This document shows, one piece after another, positions 19,314-29,798 of a stretch of 64,000 nt of DNA (its first letter is position 1; each line of letters opens with the position of its first letter). Made by a program: the position numbers and the translations under genes. The stretch comes from Actinomadura sp. NBRC 104425 (GTDB lineage Bacteria > Actinomycetota > Actinomycetes > Streptosporangiales > Streptosporangiaceae). The stretch lies in assembly GCF_030269545.1 (NCBI RefSeq), contig NZ_BSTN01000001.1, positions 575,204 to 639,203 on the forward strand. Reading direction: 5' to 3'. The notes below the pieces were generated by a model. The model was not told the DNA's origin and made no database searches. It worked only from the letters and a program-made list of their open reading frames with translations.

Positions 19314-21125
19314 TCACTGGGCGTAGGTGGGGTCGCTGCCGGGGATGGCGCAGACCCATTCGCTGAACTGGTCGCGGTAGGAGCGCTGGCGGCAGACGCG
19401 CGTCTCGTGGGAGGAGCGGGTGCCGACGAGCACCGGGGACTTGGGGGCGGCGGCGATCGTCTGGGGCAGGCCCAGGGCGCCGACCCCGAGGGAGCTGATG
19501 GCGCCGCCGCTCACCGGGACGAGGTAGGGCAGCGGCTGGGAGTCGGACTTGGCGCGCCCGAGGACGGCCAGGGTGTTGTAGTCGCGCCAGGACAGGTCGA
19601 TGGCGTCCTGCAGTTCAGAGCTGACCGGCAGGAAGGAGCCGCCCTCGATGCCGCCGTCGGAGCGGCGGACGATGCGCCCTATGTGGAGCTGGGCGCGGCG
19701 GTCCATCTTCACGATGGCGGCCACGCGGACGCCGTCGCGCGCCACGCGCAGGGCCAGGACCTGGCGGCCGCCCAAGCCCCAGTGGGCCGCGCGCACGGGG
19801 GCGCGGCCGCGTTGCCGTATCCACAGCGTGGAGCGGTCCTTGGTGGTCTCGACCGTCCAGAGCACGCCGTTGCGGTCGAAGGACGGGGCGGTGAAGCGGG
19901 CGTCCGGGTCGCTGCGGGTGAGCAGGGGCCGGATGTCGGTGGACCCGGCGACCAGGGTCCCGGCCAGCACCTGGCCGCCGTCGGGGCTGAGCCCCGCGAC
20001 CTCCTGGTAGTCGGGGGTGACGGCGGGGCGGACGAGCTGCCCGGCCGCCCCGGTGACGATGGGCTGCGGCAGGTCCCCGGAGAGCTGGCTCAAATGGCCC
20101 GCGGCGCCGATGAGGTAGGCGCTCTGCGGGTCGGAGCGTTCCTCGGACGACTCGCCGTCGGGTGCGTTGGCCGCCCACGCGCGGACGGACTGGGTGGCGC
20201 CGACACCCTCGGGCGTGACCGTCTCACCCTCGATCTGCAGCTTGAACTGCTTGACCTCCGACAGCTGCCGCAGCGTCCACGCGAGCTGGGCGGACATGCG
20301 TTCGGGGCTGCCGGAGCGGGCCTGCCGGGTCAGGTCGACGGTCGCGACGTCCTTGCTGATCGTGATCGCTCCGCGCAGCCGCGTGCCGGACGGGAAGGCG
20401 CTGCGGACGGCGGGCGCCAGCCACGAGGTGGGGCCGACGAGCAGGGCCTGGACGAGCCGGGTGGGCAGGTCCTTGCGGTTGGCCAGCGGCAGGAAGATGG
20501 AGTTGGGCACGAGGGTGCGCCCGTCCGGCCCGAAGAAGTACAGGTTGACGGTGCGGAAGGCGCGGTCCACGTCGGCCTTGGTGAGCAGCAGCCCGCCGCG
20601 CACCTCGGTGGGCAGCTCGGTGATGCGCCACAGCCCCTGCTGGTTCTTGCCGAGCTGGAAGGTGACCTCGACGTGCTTGGGGTCGGCGGTGTACTGGCCG
20701 TCCGGGCCGATGGTGCCGAGCTGGTCGCCCTCCAGCCGGACGGTGGCCTGCGCGGCGCTCTCCTTGACGACGATGGGCTGGTCGCGGTTCTGGAAGACGG
20801 TGACGGCGGGGCGCAGGCCGGGCCGCCAGCCGGTGGCCGGGGAGACGTACTCGCGCGCCACCTTCTGGTCGTCGTCGAAGCTCGCCGAGGCGGCCAGAAA
20901 CCCCGACACGATCTCCGCCGGGCCCCATTCGGCGCGGGGCCGCACCGGGACGAGCCGCACGTACGGGTCGTCGACCTGGTCGGACCGGTCGACCGGCCGA
21001 CCGGACACGACCCGCCCCCCGGTGGGCACGGAGGCGCAGCCGGCGGCCATCAGCAGCGACAGCGCGGCGGCCAGCGCGCGCAGCGGCGGCCTCACCCGGA
21101 GCAACCCTCGGGGCCGCGCGCTCAC
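19314..21125 (-). CDS. lpqB: Lipoprotein LpqB, MtrAB accessory protein
   Basis: 603-aa lipoprotein. The signal peptide ends in a lipobox LMAAGC with the lipidated Cys30. A GerMN-like domain follows (about 190-320), then a C-terminal beta-propeller-like LpqB region. LpqB acts outside the membrane with the sensor MtrB and modulates MtrA signalling. The GTG start at 21125 overlaps the mtrB stop as GTGA, supporting this start and coupling. It ends in an Arg/Cys-containing tail, VCAIPGSDPTYAQ. Confidence 0.93.
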   Translation of the reverse strand: MSARPRGLLRVRPPLRALAAALSLLMAAGCASVPTGGRVVSGRPVDRSDQVDDPYVRLVPVRPRAEWGPAEIVSGFLAASASFDDDQKVAREYVSPATGWRPGLRPAVTVFQNRDQPIVVKESAAQATVRLEGDQLGTIGPDGQYTADPKHVEVTFQLGKNQQGLWRITELPTEVRGGLLLTKADVDRAFRTVNLYFFGPDGRTLVPNSIFLPLANRKDLPTRLVQALLVGPTSWLAPAVRSAFPSGTRLRGAITISKDVATVDLTRQARSGSPERMSAQLAWTLRQLSEVKQFKLQIEGETVTPEGVGATQSVRAWAANAPDGESSEERSDPQSAYLIGAAGHLSQLSGDLPQPIVTGAAGQLVRPAVTPDYQEVAGLSPDGGQVLAGTLVAGSTDIRPLLTRSDPDARFTAPSFDRNGVLWTVETTKDRSTLWIRQRGRAPVRAAHWGLGGRQVLALRVARDGVRVAAIVKMDRRAQLHIGRIVRRSDGGIEGGSFLPVSSELQDAIDLSWRDYNTLAVLGRAKSDSQPLPYLVPVSGGAISSLGVGALGLPQTIAAAPKSPVLVGTRSSHETRVCRQRSYRDQFSEWVCAIPGSDPTYAQ

Positions 21126-22792
21126 TCCCCCGCCTCCAGTTCGGCGTAGACGGCCCGGCTGTCGCGCACTCCCGGCGGGACGAGGGGCAGCGGGGAGCCG
21201 CGCAGCTCGGCGCCCGCCACGCGCGGCAGCGACAGCCGGAACTGCGAGCCCTTGCCGGGTTCGCCCCACGCCTGCAGCCAGCCGCCGTGCAGCTGGGCGT
21301 CCTCCCGCGAGATCGACAGGCCGAGCCCGGTGCCGCCGGTGGTGCGGGCGCGGGCGGGGTCGGCCCGCCAGAAGCGGTCGAACACCATCTGGCTCTCGCC
21401 CGGTTTGAGCCCCACGCCGTGGTCGCGCACCGCCACCGCGACAGCGTCGCGGTCGGCGGCGCAGGACACGATGATGTCCTCACCCTCGCCGTGCTCGACG
21501 GCGTTGACGAGCAGGTTGCGCAGGATGCGTTCGACGCGGCGGCGGTCCACCTCGGCCATGCACGGCTCGCCGGGCAGCTGCAGGACGACCTTGCTGCCCT
21601 TGCGTTCGGCCAGGTGCTGCACGTCGCCGACGGCGCGCAATACCACGTCGCGCATGTCGAGCGACTCGGCGTCCAGGGTGGCGGCGCCCGCGTCGTGGCG
21701 GCTGATCTCCAGCAGGTCGGCCAGCAGCGCCTCGAACCGCTCCAGCTGGCTCTGCAGCAGCTCGGCGGAGCGTCCCACGGCCGGGTCGGAGAACGTGTCG
21801 CGGTACTCGTAGAGCATGTCGGCGGCGATGCGGATGGTGGTCAGCGGGGTGCGCAGCTCGTGCGAGACGTCCGAGACGAACTGCCGCTGCACCTGCGACA
21901 GGTGCTCCAGCTCGCCGATCTTCTCCTGCAGGTTGGCGGCCATCTCGTTGAACGAGGTGGCCAGGCGCGCCAGGTCGTCCTCGCCGCGCACCCGCATGCG
22001 CTCTTCGAGCCGTCCGGCGGCCAGCCGCTGCGCGCCCTGCGCGGCGAGCCGCACCGGGATGACGACCTGCCGCGTGACGAGCGAGGCGATGGCGGCCAGC
22101 AGCAGCATCAGCACCGCGCCAACGGCCAGCAGCGCCCAGGTCACCCGGGTGAGGGTGCGCTCCTCCTGGGTGAGCGGGAACAGGTAGTACAGCTCGAACT
22201 GGCCGGTCTTGCCGCCGACGATGAGACCGGGTTCGCGGTCGCGGCCGATGTAGGACAGCCGGCCGAAGGTGTAGTCGCGCGCCCCGGCCGGGCCGCGGCG
22301 CAGCTCCTCGCGCAGCCGCTGGGGGACGCTCTCCTGGCGCAGCTCGTTGGTGGCGTAGCCGTCGTAGTAGGGGTTCTTGGCGTCGCGGATGTAGATCTCG
22401 TACAGCCCGGACGGCCCGCTGCGGGCCTTGAGGGCGTTGACGACGCGCTCCAGCCGTCCGTCGTCGTCGGCGGCGGGGCCGCCCAGGTCGCGCTGCACCA
22501 TGCTGAGGCCCTCGTCGAGCTGGAGCATGGCCGCTTTGATCTTGCCCTCCATCAGGGCGGCCGAAATCTGCTGCTGCAGGAACGCCCCGAGGATCGCCAC
22601 CACGGCCGCCGAGATCAGCAGCGTGGAGGTGACCACCCGGATCTGGATGGAGCGGCGCCAGCGGGTGTAGGCCCGTCCGACCGCGCGGCGCAGGACCCGC
22701 CGGGACGCGCGCAGCCCGCGCCGTACGACTCGCCTGGCCGCGTGCATCACCGCAGCACACCCCCGGAGAGGAGCACACCCCCGGCGGGACAC
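21122..22792 (-). CDS. mtrB: Sensor histidine kinase MtrB
   Basis: 556-aa sensor kinase. A first membrane helix lies at about 53-72, an extracellular sensor to about 215, and a second helix at about 217-240. A HAMP domain follows, then the H-box VSDVSHELRTPLTTIR with phospho-His311. The C-terminal ATPase domain has N, G1 (VRDHGVGL) and G2 (GGTGLGLSI) boxes. The MtrAB system controls cell wall and division genes in actinobacteria. The GTG at 22792 is taken; ATG at 22747 (541 aa) is equally plausible, since neither has a clear ribosome site. Confidence 0.94.
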   Translation of the reverse strand: MSRRGCAPLRGCAAVMHAARRVVRRGLRASRRVLRRAVGRAYTRWRRSIQIRVVTSTLLISAAVVAILGAFLQQQISAALMEGKIKAAMLQLDEGLSMVQRDLGGPAADDDGRLERVVNALKARSGPSGLYEIYIRDAKNPYYDGYATNELRQESVPQRLREELRRGPAGARDYTFGRLSYIGRDREPGLIVGGKTGQFELYYLFPLTQEERTLTRVTWALLAVGAVLMLLLAAIASLVTRQVVIPVRLAAQGAQRLAAGRLEERMRVRGEDDLARLATSFNEMAANLQEKIGELEHLSQVQRQFVSDVSHELRTPLTTIRIAADMLYEYRDTFSDPAVGRSAELLQSQLERFEALLADLLEISRHDAGAATLDAESLDMRDVVLRAVGDVQHLAERKGSKVVLQLPGEPCMAEVDRRRVERILRNLLVNAVEHGEGEDIIVSCAADRDAVAVAVRDHGVGLKPGESQMVFDRFWRADPARARTTGGTGLGLSISREDAQLHGGWLQAWGEPGKGSQFRLSLPRVAGAELRGSPLPLVPPGVRDSRAVYAELEAGE

Positions 22793-22914
22793 CGCGCCGC
22801 CTGCGGGGCGTGCGTCATCGCGGCGTGGCGACGGTTGCGGGCCCGGGGGGGCACCGGGGCGTCGGGCGTCACGGGGGGAGCGTTCATGGGGTCGCCGTCG
22901 TCACGCGGACCGCT

Positions 22915-23601
22915 TCAGGCGGGCCCGGCCTTGTAGCCGACGCCGCGCACCGTCACAACGATCTCCGGCCGCTCCGGGTCCTTCTCGATCTTTGCGCGCA
23001 GCCGCTGGACGTGCACGTTGACCAGGCGGGTGTCGGCCGCGTGCCGGTAGCCCCACACCTGCTCCAGCAGCACCTCGCGGGTGAAGACCTGGCGCGGCTT
23101 GCGGGCCAGCGCGACCAGCAGGTCGAACTCCAGGGGGGTGAGCGGGATGGTGCGGTCGCCGCGTTTGACCGAGTGCCCCGCCACGTCGATGGTGATGTCG
23201 CCGATCTGCAGCGTCTCGGGGGCGGGCTCGTCGGTGCGGCGCAGCCGGGCGCGCACCCGCGCGACCAGCTCCTTGGGCTTGAACGGCTTGACGATGTAGT
23301 CGTCGGCGCCGGACTCCAGGCCGAGCACCACGTCGACGGTGTCGCTCTTGGCCGTCAGCATGACGATCGGGACGCCGGACTCGGCGCGGATCTGGCGGCA
23401 TACGTCGATGCCGTCGGCGCCGGGCAGCATCAGGTCGAGCAGCACGAGGTCGGGCCGGGTCTCCCGGAACGCCTCAAGCGCCTTGTCTCCGTCGTGGACG
23501 AAGGATGGCTCGAACCCCTCGCCCCTCAGCACGATGCCGAGCATCTCGGCGAGAGCAAGGTCGTCGTCGACGACCAGTACACGTCCTCTCATGGCCCTCA
23601 T
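22915..23601 (-). CDS. mtrA: Response regulator MtrA
   Basis: 228-aa OmpR-family regulator. The receiver starts RVLVVDDDLALAEMLGIVLR; the phospho-acceptor Asp lies in DLVLLDLMLPG. The winged-helix DNA-binding domain (about 130-226) contains LTPLEFDLLVALARKPRQVF and ends VVTVRGVGYKAGPA. The sequence is extremely close to the family norm. The start is ATG at 23601 or, three codons later, ATG at 23592. mtrB begins about 120 bp downstream. Confidence 0.96.
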   Translation of the reverse strand: MRAMRGRVLVVDDDLALAEMLGIVLRGEGFEPSFVHDGDKALEAFRETRPDLVLLDLMLPGADGIDVCRQIRAESGVPIVMLTAKSDTVDVVLGLESGADDYIVKPFKPKELVARVRARLRRTDEPAPETLQIGDITIDVAGHSVKRGDRTIPLTPLEFDLLVALARKPRQVFTREVLLEQVWGYRHAADTRLVNVHVQRLRAKIEKDPERPEIVVTVRGVGYKAGPA

Positions 23602-23991
23602 CGCTACACACTCGGGGTCTGGTGGGATCAGGCAAGCGCGTCGCGCACGTCTTGGACGCCCCGTCGTGCCCCGGACGATGGCCCGGCCCCACCTCGCCAG
23701 GGAGAGAAATGCTTTGGCAGGCAAGGTTACCTGCGTTTGCCTCCGCCATGACTCCTCCCGACCGGCGATGAGGTGGCGTGCACCGGGCCGTGTCCAAAGG
23801 AACGAATTCTAGACACGATTTCGCCTACCAACCCGCGGCCCGGCCTGAATCGGCCGAACGAATCAATCGTGCGGCGTACCGTCAAGAGGAGGCAATCGCA
23901 GGTCCTCGGCCGTGACAGGATGGCCAGACGGGCCGTCATGGGGGCGGGCCTCACCAAACGGGCACAGGACACCGGGTACGGGGAGCTGGAG
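23602..23991. other. Divergent intergenic region upstream of mtrA
   Basis: About 390 bp between the divergent mtrA and the 23992 gene, and therefore expected to hold both promoters. No convincing hexamers or MtrA-type repeats were recognised. The short frames here show no plausible protein. Confidence 0.45.
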
Positions 23992-25332
23992 ATGCCGGGA
24001 CCCAACGGCTGGGACGCTTCGGGCGACCGGGACGGCGCGCCCTCGTCCCCCGCTGCCCCCGCACCCCAGCCCCCGCCCTCGGCCGACGCCGCCTTCCCGC
24101 CTCCGGGCGCCCCCGCGCCCCCGGCCGACCCCGGGACGGGCGCCGCACGACCAGGGGCGGCTGCCTCCGAGCCCGTCCACGTGCGGGTTTCCCTGGCGGA
24201 CGCGGACCTGCTCGGGGGCGACATTCCGTTCCGGCCGCTGTCGATTTCGGAAATGCTGGACGCGGCCATCGCCTGCATTCGGCGGCACCCAAGGGCGACT
24301 CTGGGCCTGTCCATAGGCGTCTCAACCGTCATCCAGGTGCTGGGTTCGCTGCTGGCGTACTACTTCATCGGCCCCGAGGCCCGCGAGGAGATCACGCCGG
24401 GCGTGCTGGTCCGCTCGATCGGCACCCAGTTCATCCTGGGCGCGATCGGGCTGGTGCTGTCGGCGTACGGCATCCTGCTGGTGGCCGGGCTGCTTTCACC
24501 GCTGATCGGACGGCAGTTGCTGGGGCTGCCGACCTCGCCGCGCCAGGCGTGGCGGGACGCGCGGCCCCGGATGGGGCGGCTCGCGGCCGTCGCCGCGCTG
24601 ATCGTGACGGGTTCGCTGGCCGCGCTGGTGCTGCCGAACGCGCCGCTGCTCCTGCTGATCGCCGCCGAGGGGCCGGTCGAGGCGATCATCATCGCCGGCG
24701 TGTTCGGCGTCCCGGCCGGGCTGGCCGCGATGGTCTGGGTGTACGTGCTGCTCGTGCCGGCCGTGCCCGCGGTGGTGATGGAGCGCCAGAACGTCGCCGG
24801 CGCGCTGCGCCGGGCCCGCACGCTGTCGCGCGGCCGCTGGTGGCGCACCTGCGGGACGCTGCTGCTCGCCCTGATGATCACCGTGTTCATGGGCATGTTC
24901 GCGCTGCGCGCGCCGTTCCTGCTGGTTCAGCTGGCGGTCTTCGGCGACGCCGAGAGCACCGGGGCGTCGGTCGGCGCGCTGGCCGTCGACACGCTGGGAC
25001 GCATCGTGAGCTGGTCGGTGGTGCTGCCGTTCGACGCCGGCGTCATCGCCCTGCTGTACGTTGACCGGCGGATGCGCCGGGAAGGCTTCGACCTGGAGCT
25101 GCGGACCCGCACGCGGCCCGCATCCGCCCCGGGCGGCGGCGCGCCGGCGGCGGACGCGCCCGACGGGCCGGAGGCGGCGGACGACGGCTTCTTCGAGCTG
25201 TGGCGGCCCGCCCCGCTCGCCGCCCGCCCCCAGCCGCAGCAGCCGCCGGTACCGCAGCAGCCCGCGCCGCAGCAGCCGCCGGTGCCGCAGCCGGTGCCGC
25301 AGCAGCCGCCGCAGACCTGGACATCGACATGA
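23992..25332 (+). CDS. Polytopic membrane protein with GPDPase membrane-domain-like fold
   Basis: 446-aa protein. The first 85 residues are Pro/Ala-rich and disordered. About six membrane helices follow (about 107-385), starting after FRPLSISEMLDAAIACIRRHP, a pattern typical of the glycerophosphodiesterase membrane domain-like family in actinobacteria. The tail is rich in Pro/Gln repeats (PQQPPVPQ type). The ATG at 23992 has GGAG upstream. Its stop overlaps the next ATG as ATGA. It opens an operon with the DUF4129, DUF4350, MoxR and DUF58 genes. Its function is unknown. Confidence 0.8.
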   Translation: MPGPNGWDASGDRDGAPSSPAAPAPQPPPSADAAFPPPGAPAPPADPGTGAARPGAAASEPVHVRVSLADADLLGGDIPFRPLSISEMLDAAIACIRRHPRATLGLSIGVSTVIQVLGSLLAYYFIGPEAREEITPGVLVRSIGTQFILGAIGLVLSAYGILLVAGLLSPLIGRQLLGLPTSPRQAWRDARPRMGRLAAVAALIVTGSLAALVLPNAPLLLLIAAEGPVEAIIIAGVFGVPAGLAAMVWVYVLLVPAVPAVVMERQNVAGALRRARTLSRGRWWRTCGTLLLALMITVFMGMFALRAPFLLVQLAVFGDAESTGASVGALAVDTLGRIVSWSVVLPFDAGVIALLYVDRRMRREGFDLELRTRTRPASAPGGGAPAADAPDGPEAADDGFFELWRPAPLAARPQPQQPPVPQQPAPQQPPVPQPVPQQPPQTWTST

Positions 25333-26105
25333 TCACTGCCGTACTCACCGCCCTGACCGCCGATCCGATCGGCCGGGACCCGGCCCGCGACCTGGCCCGC
25401 CGCGAGCTGGACAAGCCGATCTACCACCGCGACCAGCCGTCCTGGCTGGAGCGGCTGCTGGACCGGATCGGCGACTGGCTGCGCGAGCTGACCGACCGGT
25501 CGGCGCACCCGAACGCGCCCGGCAGCGGCGGCTGGATCTCCTGGATCATCATCGCGGTCATCGTCGCGGTGGTGATCGGCCTGGTCGTGTGGCTGATGTG
25601 GGGCCGCCGCAACACCCGGGGCACCCGCCGGGCCCTGCTGGACGCCACGCCGTCCACGCCGCGCAGCCACCGCCAGAACGCCGAGGAGCACGCCGCCGCC
25701 GGACGCTGGGCCGAGGCGATCCGCGAGCGGCTGCGGGCCATCGCCCGCGACCTGGAGGAGCGGGCGGTGCTCGGGCCGCGCCCGGGCCGCACCGCCGACG
25801 AGCTGGCGGCCGAGGCGGGCCGGGCGCTGCCGGACGTGGCGGCGGATCTGCGGGCGGGCGTGCGGATCTTCGACGACGTCTGGTACGGCGGCCGTCCCGG
25901 GACCCCGGAGGGGTACGCCCGCCTGCGCGCCCTGGACGAACGGGTGCAGGCCACCAGGCCGCGCCCGCTGGACGGGGACGGCGCGGCCGCCGATCGGCCC
26001 GACGAGTCGGGGATCCCGGACCTGGCCGCGGTCGCCCCGGGCGGCGGCGGCGAAGGCGGCCCGGGCGGCACAAGCGGCGCGTCGCACGGTGGTGATGGCC
26101 GATGA
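25329..26105 (+). CDS. DUF4129 membrane protein
   Basis: 258-aa protein with one central membrane helix (about 66-92) and a C-terminal cytoplasmic DUF4129 region. Typical features are AAAGRWAEAIRERLRAIARD and RTADELAAEAG, then DDVWYGGRPGTPEGYARL. DUF4129 proteins accompany MoxR ATPases and DUF58 proteins; some resemble the C-terminus of transglutaminase-type membrane proteins. Both ends overlap neighbours as ATGA, so the operon is tightly coupled. The molecular role is not known. Confidence 0.85.
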   Translation: MITAVLTALTADPIGRDPARDLARRELDKPIYHRDQPSWLERLLDRIGDWLRELTDRSAHPNAPGSGGWISWIIIAVIVAVVIGLVVWLMWGRRNTRGTRRALLDATPSTPRSHRQNAEEHAAAGRWAEAIRERLRAIARDLEERAVLGPRPGRTADELAAEAGRALPDVAADLRAGVRIFDDVWYGGRPGTPEGYARLRALDERVQATRPRPLDGDGAAADRPDESGIPDLAAVAPGGGGEGGPGGTSGASHGGDGR

Positions 26106-27414
26106 CCTCGACGCTCACCCCCGGCGCCCCGCAGACCGCCGGCGCCCCGCAGACCGCCGGCGCGCCCTCCGCCGGGGAAGGCGCGGAGCCGACCGCCGGG
26201 CAGGTCGCCAGGCGGCGCTGGCGGGCCTCGCGCGGCGTGGTCGCGGTCGTGCTGGCCCTCGTCGTGATCGCGGTGATCCTGGCGGCGCTGCGCCCCGAGT
26301 CCTCGTGGCAGAACCTCGACCCGCAGTCGGCGAGCCCCGGCGGCTCGCGCGCGCTCGCCGAGATCCTGCGGCAGCGGGGCACGCCCGTGGCGGTGTCGCG
26401 CAGCGCCGGTGACGCCGCAGAGCGGGCCACCGCGACGTCCGTCACCGTCATCACCCGTTCGGAACGGCTCACCGATTCCGACATCGACCGGCTGCGGCGC
26501 ATCCCCGGCGACCTGGTGCTGGTGGCGCCGTCCCGCAGGGTCCTCACCGGGCTGGCCCCCGGGGTGCAGGTGGCCAGCAGCAGCTTCGAGGACACCGACG
26601 CCCCCGACTGCACCCTCCAGGCGGCCGTATTGGCCGGCAACGTGGACTTCGGCCAGTCCGACACCTACGAGGTGCCGCCCGGCGCCACGGCCTGCTACCG
26701 CGTCGAGGGCCTCCCCAGGCTCGTGCAGGTGCGGCTCGACGGCGCCCGTACGGTGACGGTGCTGGGGTCGTCCCGTCCGTTCACCAACGAGTACCTGGAC
26801 GACGAGGGCAACGCGGCGCTGGCGATGAACCTGGCCGGGGCGCGTGCCTCGGTCGTGTGGCTCATCCCCGACCTTCCGGACCCGGGCAGCGCCAGCGGTG
26901 ACCGGACCTTGGGCGACCTGGTGCCGTTCGGGGTGAAGCTGTTCTTCCTGCAACTGGTGCTGGCCGTGGTCGCCGTGGCCGTGTGGCGGGCGCGCAGGCT
27001 GGGGCCGGTGGTGGCCGAGGCGCTGCCGGTGGTGGTGCGTTCGGCCGAGACCGTCGAAGGCCGCGCCCGCCTCTACCGCGCGCACCACGCCCGCGACCGG
27101 GCCGCCGACGCCCTGCGCGCGGGGGCCCGCGACCGCCTCGTCCCCCTGCTGGGCCTGCCGCGCAGCGCCGCGCAGGACCCGAACGCCGCCCGGGAGATCG
27201 TCACCGCGGTCGCCCAGAGGGTGCGCGCGGCCGGGGCCGGGGCGCCCCCCGGCGCCGCCCAGACCGGAACGTTCAGCACCGGCCCGGACGGCCGCCTCCT
27301 CTACGACGAGGCGACGATCGGCGCGGCCCTGTACGGTCCTGAACCTGCGGACGACGCCGGACTGGTGTGGCTGTCCGACGTCCTCGACGACCTGGAAAGG
27401 CAGGTACGGCAATC

Positions 27415-27418
<4 letters not shown>
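26102..27418 (+). CDS. DUF4350 membrane-anchored protein
   Basis: 438-aa protein. A Pro/Ala head with two PQTAGA repeats is followed by a membrane helix (about 43-61). The DUF4350 domain (about 75-230) includes SPGGSRALAEILRQRGTPV. A second helix (about 278-298) and an Arg-rich cytoplasmic tail end the protein. DUF4350 resembles the periplasmic GldG-like fold, but the role here is unknown. It overlaps the DUF4129 gene (ATGA) and the MoxR gene (GTGA). Confidence 0.85.
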
Positions 27419-28416
<998 letters not shown>

Positions 28417-28465
28417 GGAGGCATGCGTTGAAGGGCACGTCCCGCAGGTCGGCGGGGAGCATGGC

Positions 28466-29758
28466 ATGGCACTGACCGGACGGCTCGGGCTGCTGGCGCT
28501 GCTCGGCGCGGTCGTGCCGATCGTCTGGCCGAGCTGGTGGACGCTGGCGGCCCTGTGGGGTGTGCTGCTGGCCGCGGTGGCGCTCGACCTGGCCCTCGCC
28601 GGCAACGTGCGGGCGCTGCGCCTGCACCGGGAGGGCGACACCAGCGTCCGCCTCGGCGGCACCGCGCGGGTGTCGCTGATCGTGGAGAACACCGGCCGCC
28701 GCCGGGTGCGGGGCGTGCTGCGCGACGTGTGGCCGCCGAGCGCCGCCGCCGGGCCCCGCACGGTGCGGCTGGACGTGCCCGCCGGCGAGCGCCGCCGCGT
28801 CGAGACCACGCTGGTGCCGACCCGGCGCGGCGACCGGCAGTCGGTGACGGTGACGATCCGCTCGCGCGGCCCGCTCGGGCTCGCCGCGCGGCAGCTGTCG
28901 CGGCGCGCCCCGTGGACGGTGCGGGTGCTGCCCGCCTTCCCGTCCCGCCGCCACCTGCCCGGCAAGCTGGCCAAGCTGCGCGAGCTGACCGGCCAGCAGG
29001 TGGCGCTGATCCGCGGGCAGGGCACCGAGTTCGACTCGCTGCGCGAGTACGTGGACGGCGACGACGTGCGCTCCATCGACTGGCGGGCCACCGCGCGCCG
29101 CCGCGACGTGGTCGTGCGCACCTGGCGGCCCGAACGCGACCGCCGCATCTACCTGGTGCTCGACACCGGCCGCACCTCCGCCGGACGCGTCGGCGACATC
29201 CCGCGCCTGGACTGCTCGATGGACGCCGCGCTGCTGCTGGGCGCGCTGGCCTCCCGCGCGGGCGACCGCGTCGACCTGCTCGCCTACGACCGGCGGGTGC
29301 GGGCCCGGGTGGAGGGCGCGTCCCGTACCGACCTGCTCCCGGCGATGGTGCGCGCGATGGCGCCGCTGGAGCCGGAGCTGATCGAATCCGACGCGGCCGG
29401 GATGGTGTCCACCCTGATGTCGCGGGTGCGGCAGCGCTGCCTGGTGGTGCTGCTCACCGAGCTGAACGCCGCGGCGATCGAGGAGGGCCTGCTGCCGCTG
29501 CTGCCCCGGCTCACCGCCCGCCACCTGGTCATGGTCGCCGCCGTCGCCGATCCGCGCGTCGAGGAGATGGCCGCCGCCCGCGGCGACCTGGCCGCCGTCT
29601 ACGACGCCGCGGCGGCCGAACGCGCCCGCGCCGAACGCCGCCGCCTGACCGCCGAACTGCGCGGCTACGGCGTCGAGGTCGTCGACGCCCCGCCCGCCGA
29701 GATCGCCCCCGCCCTGGCCGACGCCTACCTCGCCCTCAAAGCCGCCGGCCGCCTCTGA
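28466..29758 (+). CDS. DUF58 protein, VWA-like MoxR partner
   Basis: 430-aa protein. Two N-terminal membrane helices (about 6-21 and 26-45) are followed by a beta-rich domain. The DUF58 signature at 186-211 includes GTEFDSLREYVDGDD and SIDWRATAR. A VWA-like domain begins with YLVLDTGRT (about 229), whose metal site is degenerate. It is separated from moxR by 49 bp but points the same way. It ends convergent with the SpoIIM-like gene. Confidence 0.9.
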   Translation: MALTGRLGLLALLGAVVPIVWPSWWTLAALWGVLLAAVALDLALAGNVRALRLHREGDTSVRLGGTARVSLIVENTGRRRVRGVLRDVWPPSAAAGPRTVRLDVPAGERRRVETTLVPTRRGDRQSVTVTIRSRGPLGLAARQLSRRAPWTVRVLPAFPSRRHLPGKLAKLRELTGQQVALIRGQGTEFDSLREYVDGDDVRSIDWRATARRRDVVVRTWRPERDRRIYLVLDTGRTSAGRVGDIPRLDCSMDAALLLGALASRAGDRVDLLAYDRRVRARVEGASRTDLLPAMVRAMAPLEPELIESDAAGMVSTLMSRVRQRCLVVLLTELNAAAIEEGLLPLLPRLTARHLVMVAAVADPRVEEMAAARGDLAAVYDAAAAERARAERRRLTAELRGYGVEVVDAPPAEIAPALADAYLALKAAGRL

Positions 29759-29798
29759 ACACCCCGGCCGCCTCCCCTCGCCGCCTGAGCCGCTGCGG